Below, in pieces: positions 52,899-64,000 of a stretch of DNA of 64,000 nucleotides (position 1 is the first letter of the stretch; every line of letters starts with the position of its first letter). The notes beneath the pieces were generated by a model. It had not been told where the DNA came from, made no database searches, and worked only from the letters and a program-made list of their open reading frames with translations. The position numbers and the translations under genes were made by a program. This DNA comes from Oscheius dolichura. Its lineage: Eukaryota; Nematoda; Chromadorea; Rhabditida; Rhabditidae. Location: assembly GCA_932521035.1 (NCBI GenBank), contig OW051496.1:3906001-3970000 (forward strand), in the 5' to 3' direction.

Positions 52899-53552
52899 GG
52901 TGCTCGGCGAGAAAGTTCATGCAATTTCACGGACGGGTACAGAGAGTGGAATTAGTCGGATGCCGTCTTTTTCGAACAGTATTATTTATTTGTTTTGACC
53001 TTTTAATTTATATAAATTTGCTTGAATTCTTCAGTAATCCAATGTTCTCTTGAGTAAGTCAACTCCGTCCAGACGCCCCTCTTGTGAGTCGAAACATTCC
53101 TGAGATTGACTTTCTCGTCATCCATAATTGCTCTATGGTCTGGAATAATCACCATAGGAAAGTACACGAAGTGGGCTACACGCTCCAAAAAAATTATTGA
53201 AAAATCTTGAAAACGCAAGAAGTTATAGCGACAAATACTCGAAAACCCTCTATTTTTCGCGGGCGGAATGAACGTGGCCGGATTGCTACTGCACCCTGCT
53301 CCCGCGATGAGAAATCAACGGCCCTACATTGATTTACTAACATTTTTTCAACCAAATCCTGCCTTACATTATAACAGCCGTGTTTTATTTTCTAAATAGA
53401 TTCCCCGAAACATAAAGCTCTTCTTGTTCAACATTCACGAATTTTCCTTATCTGAAATGGACGCGATATCAGTTTCATGCCACCCGTATATTCTGTTTAC
53501 TTTCACACTCCTATCCAATCTCCCCCCTTTTTTCTTTTTTCGACCCTCCTGG
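52899..53552. other. intergenic between the ML-domain and Kelch genes
   Basis: A 71-codon minus-strand frame (53003-53218, ending EEFKQIYIN) is mildly protein-like but isolated. A TTTTCTAAATAG acceptor ends at 53400; an in-frame ATG at 53457 would extend the Kelch protein by 32 residues. Confidence 0.4.
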
Positions 53553-55176
53553 ATGAATTCGATAGGCGATGAGGCGGACGTCGTCATGCAAATGTACGAA
53601 GCCCAGGCGATTGTCATTGAACAGGACGCGGTGATAGACGAATTACAAAAGTCGAAGGAGGAACTGGAAGCAAAGTTAAAACATCTTGAACTGCGAGGTA
53701 ATATCACATTTTTTCGGCTTCAATTTCTCCATAAAATCATTTAGAAAAAGAGCAAATCAATACAGTAGGACGTAGATTCGGTAAAAACTTCAATAACCAG
53801 CAGAAGTTGCAAGTTTCAGACGGCGCCAATAAACCAAAAACCACAGAAGTAACTGACCAAAATGTGGTGAAAGATAGGTCAACGTTGCAAAATAAAGGTA
53901 TGTCAAAGCAGTAAACAAACTCCAATTTCGGTTAGTACTCTACCAAGTTCTGGAAACCGTAAATAGCCTGGGCGAAACAATAACATTTTACGATGATCGT
54001 ATACATCGGATTTCTTCTGAAAGTGTGTTCCCCTGTGACTAATTCAATTCTACCGATTTTCATGTAGTTGATAAAATACGGAAGAACAGAAGACGAGAAG
54101 AAGAAGACACCGGTAAAACAGACGCGTATAAGGAGGAACTGGCAGCGGAATTCCAAAAATGGGTGGAATCCCACAGAAAAACGGTATTTGAAGTCGGAAA
54201 TCGGGGAGAATTTGAAAATTTATAGATTTTGCTACTTGGGGGAGTAAGTGACAAGTTGGCCCTTGATAGGATGGCGGTCTTGAGTCGGGATAGAAACAGA
54301 TGGGAGCTGTTGACGCTGAAATTACCACACATCGTGGTTCTAGCCGGAGCAGTCTTCCTCAACGAGGAGATATATCTAATTGGAGGACAACGAGGAGACG
54401 ATTCCCTATACAGTCAGACCTATAAATTGGACAAGAACCGGAAATGGATACGACTGGCCGAAATGAGGGAGAAGAGGACACGGATCACGAACAGCTGTCT
54501 GGAATGGAAGGGATACATCTGGGTACTGGGAGGAAGGAACGAGAACGGACCACTGAACAGCGTCGAACGATACGATCCGAAAGGGAACAAGTGGATAAAC
54601 ATGCCGTGAGTTGGATTCCATTTGCAATTTTCATTTTCAAAGCTCCATTAGAGTAATTTCCCGTACGTATAAAATTCCAGGGAGATGAAAGAGCCACGAC
54701 AGGGAGCAGGCGCCGCCGTCTGTAATGGGAAGATCATTGTCTGTGGCGGATGGAACGGCGAGCATTTGAAGAGCGCGGAATTCTTTGACCTTAAAACGGG
54801 AGTATGGAGTTTGCTCAACCAGATGCCGACGCCACTCAGCGATCATTCTCTACTCTCTGTTGCAAACCAGCTGATCATGATCGGGGGGAAAATGGACCGG
54901 GACACGGTAGTCTGTTCCATCTGGAGAGGAAGTGAAGACAAGTGGAAGGAACTGGCCCCGATGAAGACGGCATGCAATTGGCCAGCCAGTGTGATTTTTG
55001 GAGGGGAAATCTATGCAATTGGAGGGTCCGATGGGAGGGAAGAACTCCGAAAAGTGGAGATATTCAACGGGAAAGGGTGGCGGGATGGACCCGATCTGCC
55101 TTACAAATGCGCCGGAGCGGCTTCCCTCATCGTTCCTCAAGATTGGCGTATCAGATATCGTGACAATAATGAATAA
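53553..55176 (+). CDS. Kelch-repeat protein with coiled-coil N-terminus, paralogue of the kinase-Kelch propeller
   Basis: Five exons in frame. The N-terminal part (MNSIGDEADVVMQMYEAQ, VIEQDAVIDELQKSKEELEAK, KIRKNRRREEED, EFQKWVESHRKT) is heptad-like coiled coil with a basic linker. A phase-0 intron after KT is followed by ILLLGG and a Kelch propeller: NEEIYLIGGQRGDD, EWKGYIWVLGGRNE, SVERYDPKGNKW, VCNGKIIVCGGWNGE, FFDLKTGVW, NQLIMIGGKMDRD and GEIYAIGGSDGRE, ending RIRYRDNNE. The propeller is closely related to that of the 32.0-34.4 kb kinase gene: SCLEW.GYIWV.GG and SVERYDPK are shared, as are two intron positions and phases. No BTB or BACK domain is seen. A protein-interaction adaptor is inferred; partners are unknown. 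The first residues are less certain. Confidence 0.82.
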
Positions 55177-57240
55177 ATGGTCCCGTTCCCCGTTGAATCA
55201 CTCCCAAAACACTACGAATCCGTGTCCATGCCATTTGTTTTATGCCCGGCTTCCCAGTCGCCAAGTGGTCGCAATGTCATTCCCAACACACAAAATGGAA
55301 TCGCCGAGAGAAAGAGCTTTACGGCCGTGTCCAGAAAAACGACAGTGAATGTGAGCCGTGCTCCCGCGGCCGAGTCTAATTCTTCCCCCTCCTCCCCCGA
55401 CAAAATAACCACTTGTCCCCTCTTCTCCTGTTTTTTCTCTCGGCGTTCCAATTATCCTTTCACCATTCTTTAACCAATTTCCGGCTGTTTCAACTCCGTT
55501 CCAATAATTGGGACCTTTTCCTATGGCTAGTTTTTTTTCGTTTTTGTCTGATTTGACAATTGAGAGAGGCTGAATAGAGTCCAGAAAACCATAATAATTT
55601 GAAAGCAAAGGCATGAAGTTGGGTCGATCTCTATCCTCTACCGTTTTAGGCATCCTTCTTATTCTTTCCTCCTCAACATCTCTACTCAGTAGACTACTAT
55701 ACAGAGTGCATTTTATAGTTATACATGAATATTCCGAGATGGACCAATTTGACAATAGAAAAAGACCGGAATGAGTCCAGAAAACCACAACAACTTGAAC
55801 CAGATTGATCTGATCTGTATCTTACAATTGTTTTCGCTGTTCTTAATCTTCCTTCTGCCAGACCTCGCTATTTCAAGAGTACCTTCAATCTTCTTATTTC
55901 GTCTAATTTGCTGATTGACATTGAGTTCTTACACTTTGAGGATTCGCCTATCTTTCATAACCTTCTGATCTTCTGGGTATTTCTCATCCTTTTCCACGAG
56001 TTTGCTATCAATTGAAGTTTCACACTCTACCAAGAAAGTATCGATAACCCTTTTCAAGTCGAACACCGACAGTAGTTCTTCCGGAAGATGAAAATAAAGC
56101 TTTCTGATATATAGATGATCTAATGCAAGATATTTTCTTCATTTGATTAAAAGTTCTGCATAAAACATTTCATAAAACGAATGTTTTGATCTCAATTGAA
56201 AAGAGAACTATGCCTACTTCAGCAGTGGTCCGTTGTGCTCCGATATTTTTCTGTTACATCAAACTGACGTTCACGAGCTCTTTCTATCCGAAAGAAGAAC
56301 TGAATCATCCCCGCGGTCTATTTAACAATCCTCTGAAACCGCCACCCCCAAAATGTTGGATGCCCCTTCTTCCTCATGTTTATAATAACCAGTTTATTGC
56401 GTCAGTGTGTCAATACGCTAGTTAGAACGTTTTCAATAATAAGCATCTTGGCATTCTTTTCCGGAAATGTAATTATGCTGGTTGGGTAACATCCATTCAT
56501 CCTCCCCTACTCTGCCCCTCTTCCTCGACAATTAACCTTCCCGCCATATTTAGACCTCTTCCTCCCTAATCACAGAAACTCCTCGAAAAACAACAACAAC
56601 ACACGAACGCCGAGCCATTAGAACCCTGAGGACACTAGTCGTTAATTTTGTGACGTACCTTTTCTGAGCTTTGAGCCGTTAAAAGAGAGGACATTTACCC
56701 GGGAACTATTAAATATTTTGAACTGGAGACGACTTGTTTTTAGTGGACTATATCCGCGGGGCGTTAGAGATCATCCAATTCCCCAATATCCCCCGTTCCC
56801 TTTTAGGAAGGAGAGCGCCCTTTATCGAAAATACAAGGAATAGCCTCTTCTACCCCTGGCCAAACTCTAAAAATTGGAAAGATATTGGGTTCAGGGAGGT
56901 CTCTTCTTCGAAGAATATGTTTATCCAGCCCAAATATTATTACCCCGTCACACTTTCATCCAAAACATAAAACTATTTGGGTTCGAGAGGTTTATTAGAC
57001 TTTCGAGCGATAGTCCCCAATTGGCTAATCCTGTTCATCTTACTTTCTGGGATAACGTCGTTGTTCCCCAAAAAGATTCAGTTATTCCGCTTCGTTTCGG
57101 CGATTCTCGTCCTTTGGACCAAGAGGGCTGGAAAGAGCTTTTTTTCTTCATTCTTGGGTGCAAATAAGATGCTTCTTTTTTTCTCCATGTGATTGTTTAG
57201 ATAAAAACAGATTTTATTTTTCATGGCGCAGTTTAATAGA
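55177..57240. other. intergenic, no supported gene
   Basis: No ORF has splice partners or a recognisable motif. TTGACAAT.GA.AGA....AATaGAGTCCAGAAAACCA occurs twice (about 55553 and 55748), a small local duplication with GATCTcTATCcT following each. Confidence 0.45.
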
Positions 57241-57454
57241 AAAACCAGCGGGTCTTCGGCAGCCTACGGCTGTCGTCTTGTTAGAATTATCCATTTCAAC
57301 TTGTGGTGACCTTTCCGCTCTTCTGCCGACGACCGCCTGAGGCGGTCCCCCGGGATTAACATTTTTTATCCCTTTATCGTCGGACACTTTCCCATCGGAC
57401 AGACAAACAAACAAACAGACAGACAAACACCATAGCACTTTAATGGTAGGGGAT
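57241..57454 (+). repeat. dispersed repeat R2, copy 1
   Basis: Blocks ACCAGCGGGTC, AGCCTACGGCTGTCGTCTTGTTAGAATTATCC, ACCTTTCCGCTCTTCTGCCGACGACCGCC, CGGACACTTTCCCATCGGACAGACAAAC and CCATAGCACTTTAATGGTA. The same blocks occur in reverse complement at 60920-61136. Confidence 0.82.
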
Positions 57455-57527
57455 TGAAACCCAAGCGGTTCTACATTCTGTTTTCCCATAATTCCACTAT
57501 TACCCTGATTGCTTTGCTAAAACTCAT

Positions 57528-57810
57528 GTTATACCATATCTACAACCATATCTTATGTTTTTTTGTGTTTGGATAACCATATATACGTCTTCACAGCATT
57601 TCCACCTTGATATTTTCTCGGTATTAGGACGGGTAATGCCATTTTACCCAATTAGAAGCAGTAAATGTTCATCCGGCATTCAAAAAAAGTCCCGAATTAG
57701 TAAATTAGCAGAAAAGTGGTACAATGAACGAGGAGAGTGGTATTAAAAATAGAACAAAGTTCTCAATTTGTAGATATGGTATAACAAATGAGATGTAGAT
57801 ATGGTATAAC
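57528..57810. repeat. fold-back element with 18-bp perfect inverted arms
   Basis: GTTATACCATATCTACAA (57528-57545) is repeated exactly in reverse complement at 57768-57785, and the right arm is duplicated as GTAGATATGGTATAAC at 57795-57810. The 222-bp interior has no supported gene. Confidence 0.7.
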
Positions 57811-59107
57811 TAATGAACGATGTCTCGCTCTATGTCGTCTGTCTTGAAAAGTGACCTCTTCTTCCAAGTATAGACGATCCCCTTTCTCCTGCTCTCCCCG
57901 TATTTCCCCTGTCCCCATGACTAATCCCTCGCAATGTCTCCCAATTTCCTGTCTGGCCCTCATATCCAAGCGCCTCGCCCTCCTCGTCGGTTCCTGTCAG
58001 GTATCCTATGCATGAGAGCTGTGACATGCCGTCTTTTTTCCCATTCCAGGAGAGAATAAAAGTCCCGGGGTTCATTTTATGCAGGAGTTCCTTTGAATAG
58101 AATCGTCACCGCGCTTCCTCGTTCCTTACGCACCTTTTCTCTTCCTCGTCTCCTGGAAAAGTGAACCTAATTGCTACTGGGCGTACACTTTGCAACAGCG
58201 GTGTCTGTCCCTGCAACGATAACCTCAAATTAGTCAAAATGCCCCCAATTACCATAGATCCTCACCAAATTGCAAGCATAACTTGCAAAAATCGTCCTTT
58301 GGCTTTATTTCTTAGTTTTTTGTTTTTTGTTCGGCATAGAAAATTTGTCTTGGCCTGTTCCAGTTGTCATGGCTGTAGCTTGTGCCACTCGAGATCCCCT
58401 AAGGCTACGGAAGCATACCAAAAGAGTTGCTGTTTATAAATTCCGATCCATTTTTTTGGGAAAAAAACTATTTCACTTCGTCTACTAAAGAAATTTCGTA
58501 GCGTTCCTACAGTTTTGAGTCTATTTCCTGCGGTGTGTGCGAAATTCTTCATTTCTGTGAATTTTGTACTTCTGCTCGGATACTAGCTCTTTAATCTGCC
58601 TGACAAACTATTTCGAATACTGCTTACCAGCCAAAATATCTACTCGGGCGACGGAAGTGAAGAAAAAAAATCTGACTTCTTATGTCAAAAATTGTTCCAT
58701 CTCGGCTACTAAAGAATTCTCATTTCCTTTTGTTGATTCATGATGGAGTTCCTCGATCCGCACAGTAGTTTTGACACGAAATCTATGTTTTTTGTTGCCT
58801 ACCAAACCCAATCTACCTCCTTCCCGTCCTCCAAAGTGCGTAATATCTGTTTCGAAGCTCGAACCCAATAAAATTCGGTCAAAGTCCAAAAATATTATTC
58901 CACTCTTCTTTTCGTCGACGTAGTTCTTCTCCGTTTTTGTTTTCTCCCATGTTTTTTCACGAGTTTATTTGTCTCCGTCTGTTTGAGAGGACGGATATTA
59001 ATCGGAGAGGTTATTATCTCACTCCACCTAGGGGCATCGTCTCTCTCCTCTTCTGATTTTTACATATAAACGTGACACCAATACTATCATTATCTGATGG
59101 ACGGGGC
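57811..59107. other. intergenic, no supported gene
   Basis: Only short frames without splice context. GAAAATTC/CTAAAGAATTCTCAT-type segments around 58440-58740 are weakly repeated (CATTTTTTTGG...TTCGTCTACTAAAGAAATT and CCATCTCGGCTACTAAAGAATT). Confidence 0.4.
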
Positions 59108-59595
59108 AGAGAATTTAAAGGGAGAGTAGCGCAGGTTTTGAAATTAGGCGCGCCAACGCCGCTGGATTACTGTAGCTATTGCCAAAATCTTTTTTTTATG
59201 CATAATTTTTCATTTCTGATGCTTTGTCGTGTTTTGCCATGCTCGAATTACTATAGAGCAAAAGAAAAAGTAACAAAAATCAAGCTGCGTATGTGAGTTT
59301 CGAAAAATGCATCAAAAATGATGATTTTGAGTCAAAAAATGATTTTTGACGAATTGTTTGATCGTTCATATATCAAAATGTTCGTTATGAGATACTTATT
59401 TTTTTTGCAGTAAAAAGCAGAGCATATCAATGTCAGCAAATGAAGAAAATAACTTTTTTTTATTTTTTTTTTTTTTGTTTTACACCGAAAATAATGGAAA
59501 TCGAAAAATTTCGTGCAAGACATTTAGGCGTTGTCTGAAATTCTCCGGAATTTCCGGAGAATTCAAAACCTGCGCTACCCTCTCTTTAATTCTTT
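59108..59595. repeat. fold-back element with ~37-bp inverted arms
   Basis: AGAGAATTTAAAGGGAGAGTAGCGCAGGTTTTGAAATT (59108-59145) faces AATTCAAAACCTGCGCTACCCTCTCTTTAATTCTT (59560-59595). A short palindrome, ATTCTCCGGAATTTCCGGAGAAT, lies just inside the right arm. The interior is AT-rich with long T runs and no gene. Confidence 0.7.
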
Positions 59596-60919
59596 CTTGA
59601 ATCCTAAAGAAAGCGACCGTTTCTGCTTCCAGACAGGCCGTTGTTTTGCCTTGTATGCCGTAATCACACTGAAATAGGGAAAGCAATTAATTTCTAACGG
59701 AAAGGACAGTCGTTCCTAAGCTTTTCGGTCAGTTTGCGATCAATTGTCACTAGCTTTAAATTTTGCCATTGAAAATAAGAAAATCCCCGCCTTTTGAGTA
59801 AAAAGGACTCAAAAAGTGTTGCCTTACAGTAAGAAGAGAGCTATATTTGTCGGTGTTTCACTACACTTAGAATAGAAATTATGGGAAGGCTTGTGACTCT
59901 ATCGTAGTTAGTTAGTGGGTAAAAATGCCATTTTCAACAACTTGCTAAATGATTTCTACTTGTTTTAGGGTAAACATGTAAAAACTGACAGTCGATCTTT
60001 CCTTGTTCTGCTTCAGTTAGTATCGCCTTAGCCAGATAAATATTCTCCGCCTTCATTTCTCCTGATCCGTGAGAAATCGCCCCTCCCCCTATGGGTAAAA
60101 CGTGTTCCCACTTCCCCCTCCCTTTCTCCCCCTCAACACAAAATCTTCCAATTTCGCCGGGTCGCCTATTTCCTCCTTTTGTCGGCGTTGTTTTTCCGGA
60201 CAGCGAATTTCTAATTCTTTTGTTTTTCCGCCACCAATAAAAAAGAGCTGCTTCTTTAACCTAATTACGACATCGCGTCAGTTTTCCCGCTTGTTCCTTA
60301 TTTTCCGAAATAACATTTCATCCCCGGAATAGTAGAGGCAAAACAAGTGCAAAGTTGTCTGTCAACGAAGCCGCCAATTTGAGTCGGAGGAGGAACCTTA
60401 CACCTTGCAATTACTTCCTGTTTCGAGTCCACCTCATATACCCAACTCCCTACTACATCTCCATTCAACTTTTGAATTTCTTCTCTCAGAATCCAGTGTT
60501 ACCCTTCTCCCCCAATCAAACCACATCTACCCTTTGATAGAAATTGAAAAGGATCGAGAGCAACAGGATAATTGCTTTTAGAACTCACTGAGCAGGAAAA
60601 ATCAGCTCATTGATGAAGTTCATAATTTTCTGTCTAGAATAGCCCAAAACTCCATGTTTCTAGAGATCTAGATAAGAGAGAAGTGGTAGAGAAACTTTAG
60701 TAAGTCTCTATTCCAATGCAGGCAGGAAATTTCTCTCTGGAATGAGGGTATTTGTTTGATGACTGAAACATGTTCTTACTTGTTAGCTCTCAAAATAAAA
60801 AATAAATGAACCTTGGTCAAATTTGGCGTATAAAAGATCATTACTGCACTGACTATTTCGGAGTTTTGAATGGTTCAAGGGATGTATATAAAAAAAGGAA
60901 AAGGGATGACTTCAATAGG
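59596..60919. other. intergenic, no supported gene
   Basis: No splice-linked ORFs or domains seen. A pyrimidine-rich stretch occupies about 60080-60150. Confidence 0.4.
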
Positions 60920-61136
60920 GTAATCCCTTACTATTAAAGTGCTATGGTATTTGTCTGTCTGTTTGTTTGTTTGTCTGTCCGATGGGAAAGTGTCCGACGG
61001 TAAAGGGGTTATTAATTTTTTAATCCCGGGGCCAGCCGCAGGCGGTCGTCGGCAGAAGAGCGGAAAGGTCGCCATAAGTTGAAACGGATAATTCTAACAA
61101 GACGACAGCCGTAGGCTGCCGAGGGCCCGCTGGTCT
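60920..61136 (-). repeat. dispersed repeat R2, copy 2 (inverted)
   Basis: Reverse complement of 57241-57454 over essentially its full length, with scattered substitutions. The two copies lie about 3.5 kb apart in opposite orientation. Confidence 0.82.
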
Positions 61137-63740
61137 TCCATTACAGTACAATTTCAAGTAAAAGTAATGTTGGTTCGGGGAGCCATCTATTGATCTAAAC
61201 AGAGCCTACCGTTTGTGCTAAAAAGTATGTGCAATTGAATGGATACTATTTCACCATTGGGCACCAAACAATTTCCAAACATAAAACACTACATATAGTA
61301 CACGTTCTTTCAAAGAGACAGCCAAGTTCCCCCAGATCAGAAGAGGCCAATCTACCGGCTATTCCCTGAATACCCCTTTCAATTACTCCGGACGACGTCA
61401 AAGGAAGCCGTCCGACGCCTTTGACAATCCCATAAATTCCCGAGGTCAAATGTGCCGTTTCCTCGTTTTATTATCCGGCTCATATTCGATTCCATCCGTC
61501 TGTCCGTTCTCTTTTTAATCCAAAACAAAAACATTCTCAAATTACCCCAAACCCCCGTCGTCCCGTCCGCCCCCTGGTGTCTGTCATTCGAGACCGAAGC
61601 CCTGTTTTCTTAGACCATAGTACTCTTTTTCTCTGCTGAGCTGGCACATTGCTCCAAACTCTCCATTATTACACACCGTAGAAACGGGAGACACACATCT
61701 TCTCCGGTTTCAATATGCCCATAAATATTTTCAAGAGATCCGTCCACTCGTTCCGAAAGAATTTGATCTCTCCCATTTTTTCTGCAAGAATGAGCTCCTC
61801 TTTCTTTCCCTTTTGAAAAATGCCGTGGAGTGCATTTCATTCATTTTTTGAAGTTTTAGCAATACCATAAGAACTCTACCAAACAAATTGTGTCACTAAC
61901 TATTTAGTGACACAAGCCTCCTTGTTCAACTTATAGAAATATCGTTTCCTTGAAATTTCTGTTTTCCAAGCCAGATATAAGATTCTCCGTCTTCTGTTTG
62001 CCACGGTCCTCTTTTTGATGGTTCACCATCTTTCGGAAATCTTCAAAAACTTCAATTGATACGCAGTACAACAAATACGAAACAAGGACATTATATATTT
62101 TTTATTATTCCTCCTACATTGCCTGGAAGTACTCATTCCTCGTATGTTTGTCACAATGGGACCGGAAATACTGCTTGATTCCCTTGACTCTGACATGTGC
62201 ATTTCCCCCTCTTTGGCTATAATCTCTACCCGATCATCGCCAGTTCGAACGTTTGGGGGCGTCTCTCCGGGGAATCACCGGGAAAAAGCCAATTACCCCC
62301 ACCTCTGACCGACTTATCTCTGCCTCGTTCACACCTTTTTCCCTTGTTCTCTCGATGTTTTTATTCTGATTGGGGGAGAGATAGAGAAAAATGAGGAACT
62401 CTATAACAGATCAGTTCAAAAATACCGTAGGGTCACTCAACAAGCGCGGAACACTTTAGACTTTCACGTATCCTTCATATATACTAAAAGAATCTATAGG
62501 AATTCATATATGGCCAATGAGAAAACTTAGTTTTGTTGGATTGATAAACGGTGCTCTGGATTATTACCGTTCCATACGGACTATTCTTTGCGAACAACTG
62601 GCAAGAAGCACGAATAACAATACCGAAAATGTATAGCGTTTTGACTATATTATTTATAAGTTTCTCTTTTCTTGCCCGATCTACGGTGCAACAATGACCT
62701 GTCATTGTTATAGAGATCTTGCTTTTTTGGTTCTTCAAGGGAAATGTACATCTCTGTACATCTCACACGCCCAGGATCAAATAAGAGGCTGTTACTTGTT
62801 CAAATATACCGGTTGTCAGAAATAAATACCATTTCCTGTTTCATTCACAGATGATAAAGGCAGCCGATTCTTTTCACAGTTCTATATTCCAATTAATCAG
62901 CTCTTCTCTACAATACAGCCTTTCCCCGTTGAAGTAAAAAAGGTTTGAAAAAGGTTTGAAGTAAAAAAGGCTCTTTTCAATAGTTCTATACTTTCACATA
63001 ATTTTCATATGTCCTCGTCAAAACAATTTGAAGTCCGTGTATTCCCGTCTATTGTGAAAAGAACAGCTCCGTTACATAACATGATCATAATTCCTTCATA
63101 TATCCTCATTAAAACATCCGAAATGCGAATAGTTTCCTTCTGATATGGAGGCCAGGAAACGTTTCTTCTGTTTCAGTTACAGTTGATAATAGAAGAAGAG
63201 CCTTCCTCTCGTTTTACCATCTTCCCTCGAAACCCCCACTTTTTCCCACTTCTACCGTCTTTCCCTCCTTCCCCTTCTTCCAGGAGCCAGCCACCGCTAC
63301 CCCGGGGTGGCAATTGAATCCGCGTGAGCATCATTTCCGATTATTTGTGCCCAATTGCGATCTCTCCACTTTTTCTTCTCCCGACTAATTGTCCTCCTCC
63401 AATCAAAAACCCCCTGCTTTTTGATCTTATTTTGCAAAGGGAGGGTTCATCTTCTTCTGGGGTCATCCCTTGTGGGAACCAGCCATCTTTCCTTTTCCAG
63501 TAGTATTATTATTTTCCGACCATAAAAGGCGCTAAAATTACCGGAATACCCTCTGAAAAACATCAATCAACCTGGGCAAAACGGCATGAAATTACGAAAG
63601 TTCAGTAGCTGGGACTAACCCCTTCTAGCTTTTTTCGGGTTCCCTTCTTATTTCCTCCCTTTTCATTTTTTATTGTTCCATATATGTCATCTTCTTCAGA
63701 AAATGCTTCCATTTTGTCATTACTCCACGTGTTTCCCCCT
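61137..63740. other. intergenic, likely upstream region of the right-edge gene
   Basis: No supported gene. It contains TTTGAAAAAGGTTTGAAGTAAAAAAGG-type short direct repeats near 62930-62970. The block CCAGGAGCCAGCCACCGCTACCCCGGGG at 63281-63308 is a local GC-rich island that could be promoter-associated. Confidence 0.4.
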
Positions 63741-64000
63741 ATGAAATCGTCTCGTCTACAAGATGGTCAAGTCAATTTTGTAAGTTCCCAGCAACCTATA
63801 AGTGGAACAGAGTCTCTTCAGCTTCCTAGCTCTATTCCTCGCCCCAGTGACAGGTTACGAAACGATTCAGGAGCTGTTAAAATATAGGTAACTCTTATTT
63901 TTAACCTATAAGAAATAAAAACGATGTTCAGGGTTAAAACCAAGCCCCCGACGGTCAACAATTCGGCCCTGGATGTCAAATTGGGAATGTATCTCGAGAG
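63741..64000 (+). CDS. 5' end of a probable Cys-loop ligand-gated ion channel (runs off the window)
   Basis: Three short exons join in frame: MKSSRLQDGQVNF; then after a 37-nt intron (GTAAGT...ACAG) SLFSFLALFLAPVTGYETIQ, a signal-peptide-like segment, and ELLKYR; then after a ~45-nt intron VKTKPPTVNNSALDVKLGMYLER to the window edge. A helix followed by a Pro-Pro turn and a strand of the form V-x-L-G-M-Y resembles the start of the extracellular domain of invertebrate anion-selective Cys-loop receptors. Only about 60 residues are visible and no Cys loop or membrane helix is reached, so the family assignment is tentative; that this is a real secreted or membrane-protein 5' end is better supported. 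Confidence 0.42.

Overview
The window is eukaryotic nuclear DNA. Genes are split by many very short introns, mostly about 35-50 nt, with GT donors and T-rich TTTCAG or TTTTAG acceptors. An acceptor-like sequence sits a few to a few tens of bases upstream of most start codons, as expected where mRNAs receive a trans-spliced leader. Gene content (an ShKT-type secreted peptide, a Cys-rich membrane protein with a CYC..DYCN motif, an ML-domain protein) and recurrent TACGGTA/TACAGTAATCC motifs point to a nematode. A precise lineage cannot be fixed by reading; Taspase-1 and an ABCC4-like transporter may argue against a close Caenorhabditis relative.

Layout. 1-5.3 kb: possible 3' end of a gene at the left edge, then gene-poor DNA with fold-back and duplicated repeats. 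5.3-10.3 kb: tandem family of an unrecognised secreted or signal-anchored protein on the minus strand, with one intact gene, one clear pseudogene and one relic next to a 270-bp MITE with an 8-bp target duplication. 10.8-22.0 kb: compact housekeeping block with SYF1/XAB2 (-) divergent from a plus-strand cluster of a glutaredoxin-like gene, Taspase-1 (start codon 1 nt after the previous stop) and condensin subunit D2. 22.2-25.0 kb: minus-strand secreted and membrane genes, including a small ShKT-like peptide gene in two or three tiny exons. 25.1-29.0 kb: a C2H2 zinc-finger gene. 29.2-30.7 kb: an enoyl-CoA hydratase ending in SKL (peroxisome). 32.0-34.4 kb: a protein kinase fused to a Kelch propeller. 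34.4-39.1 kb: repeats. 39.1-47.6 kb: an ABCC4/MRP4-like transporter bracketed by two copies of a repeat. 50.9-52.9 kb: an ML-domain lipid-binding protein. 53.5-55.2 kb: a second Kelch gene with a coiled-coil N-terminus, paralogous to the kinase's Kelch half. 55.2-63.7 kb: no convincing gene, but inverted repeats. 63.7-64.0 kb: first exons of a probable ligand-gated ion channel.

The most unusual item is the kinase-Kelch gene and its Kelch paralogue 19 kb away. Both attach the same propeller at an identical phase-0 intron, and share a second intron position inside the propeller, which suggests exon shuffling onto different N-terminal modules. Exon structures were read by eye from splice consensus and frame continuity; boundaries may be off by a few bases and none has transcript support here.
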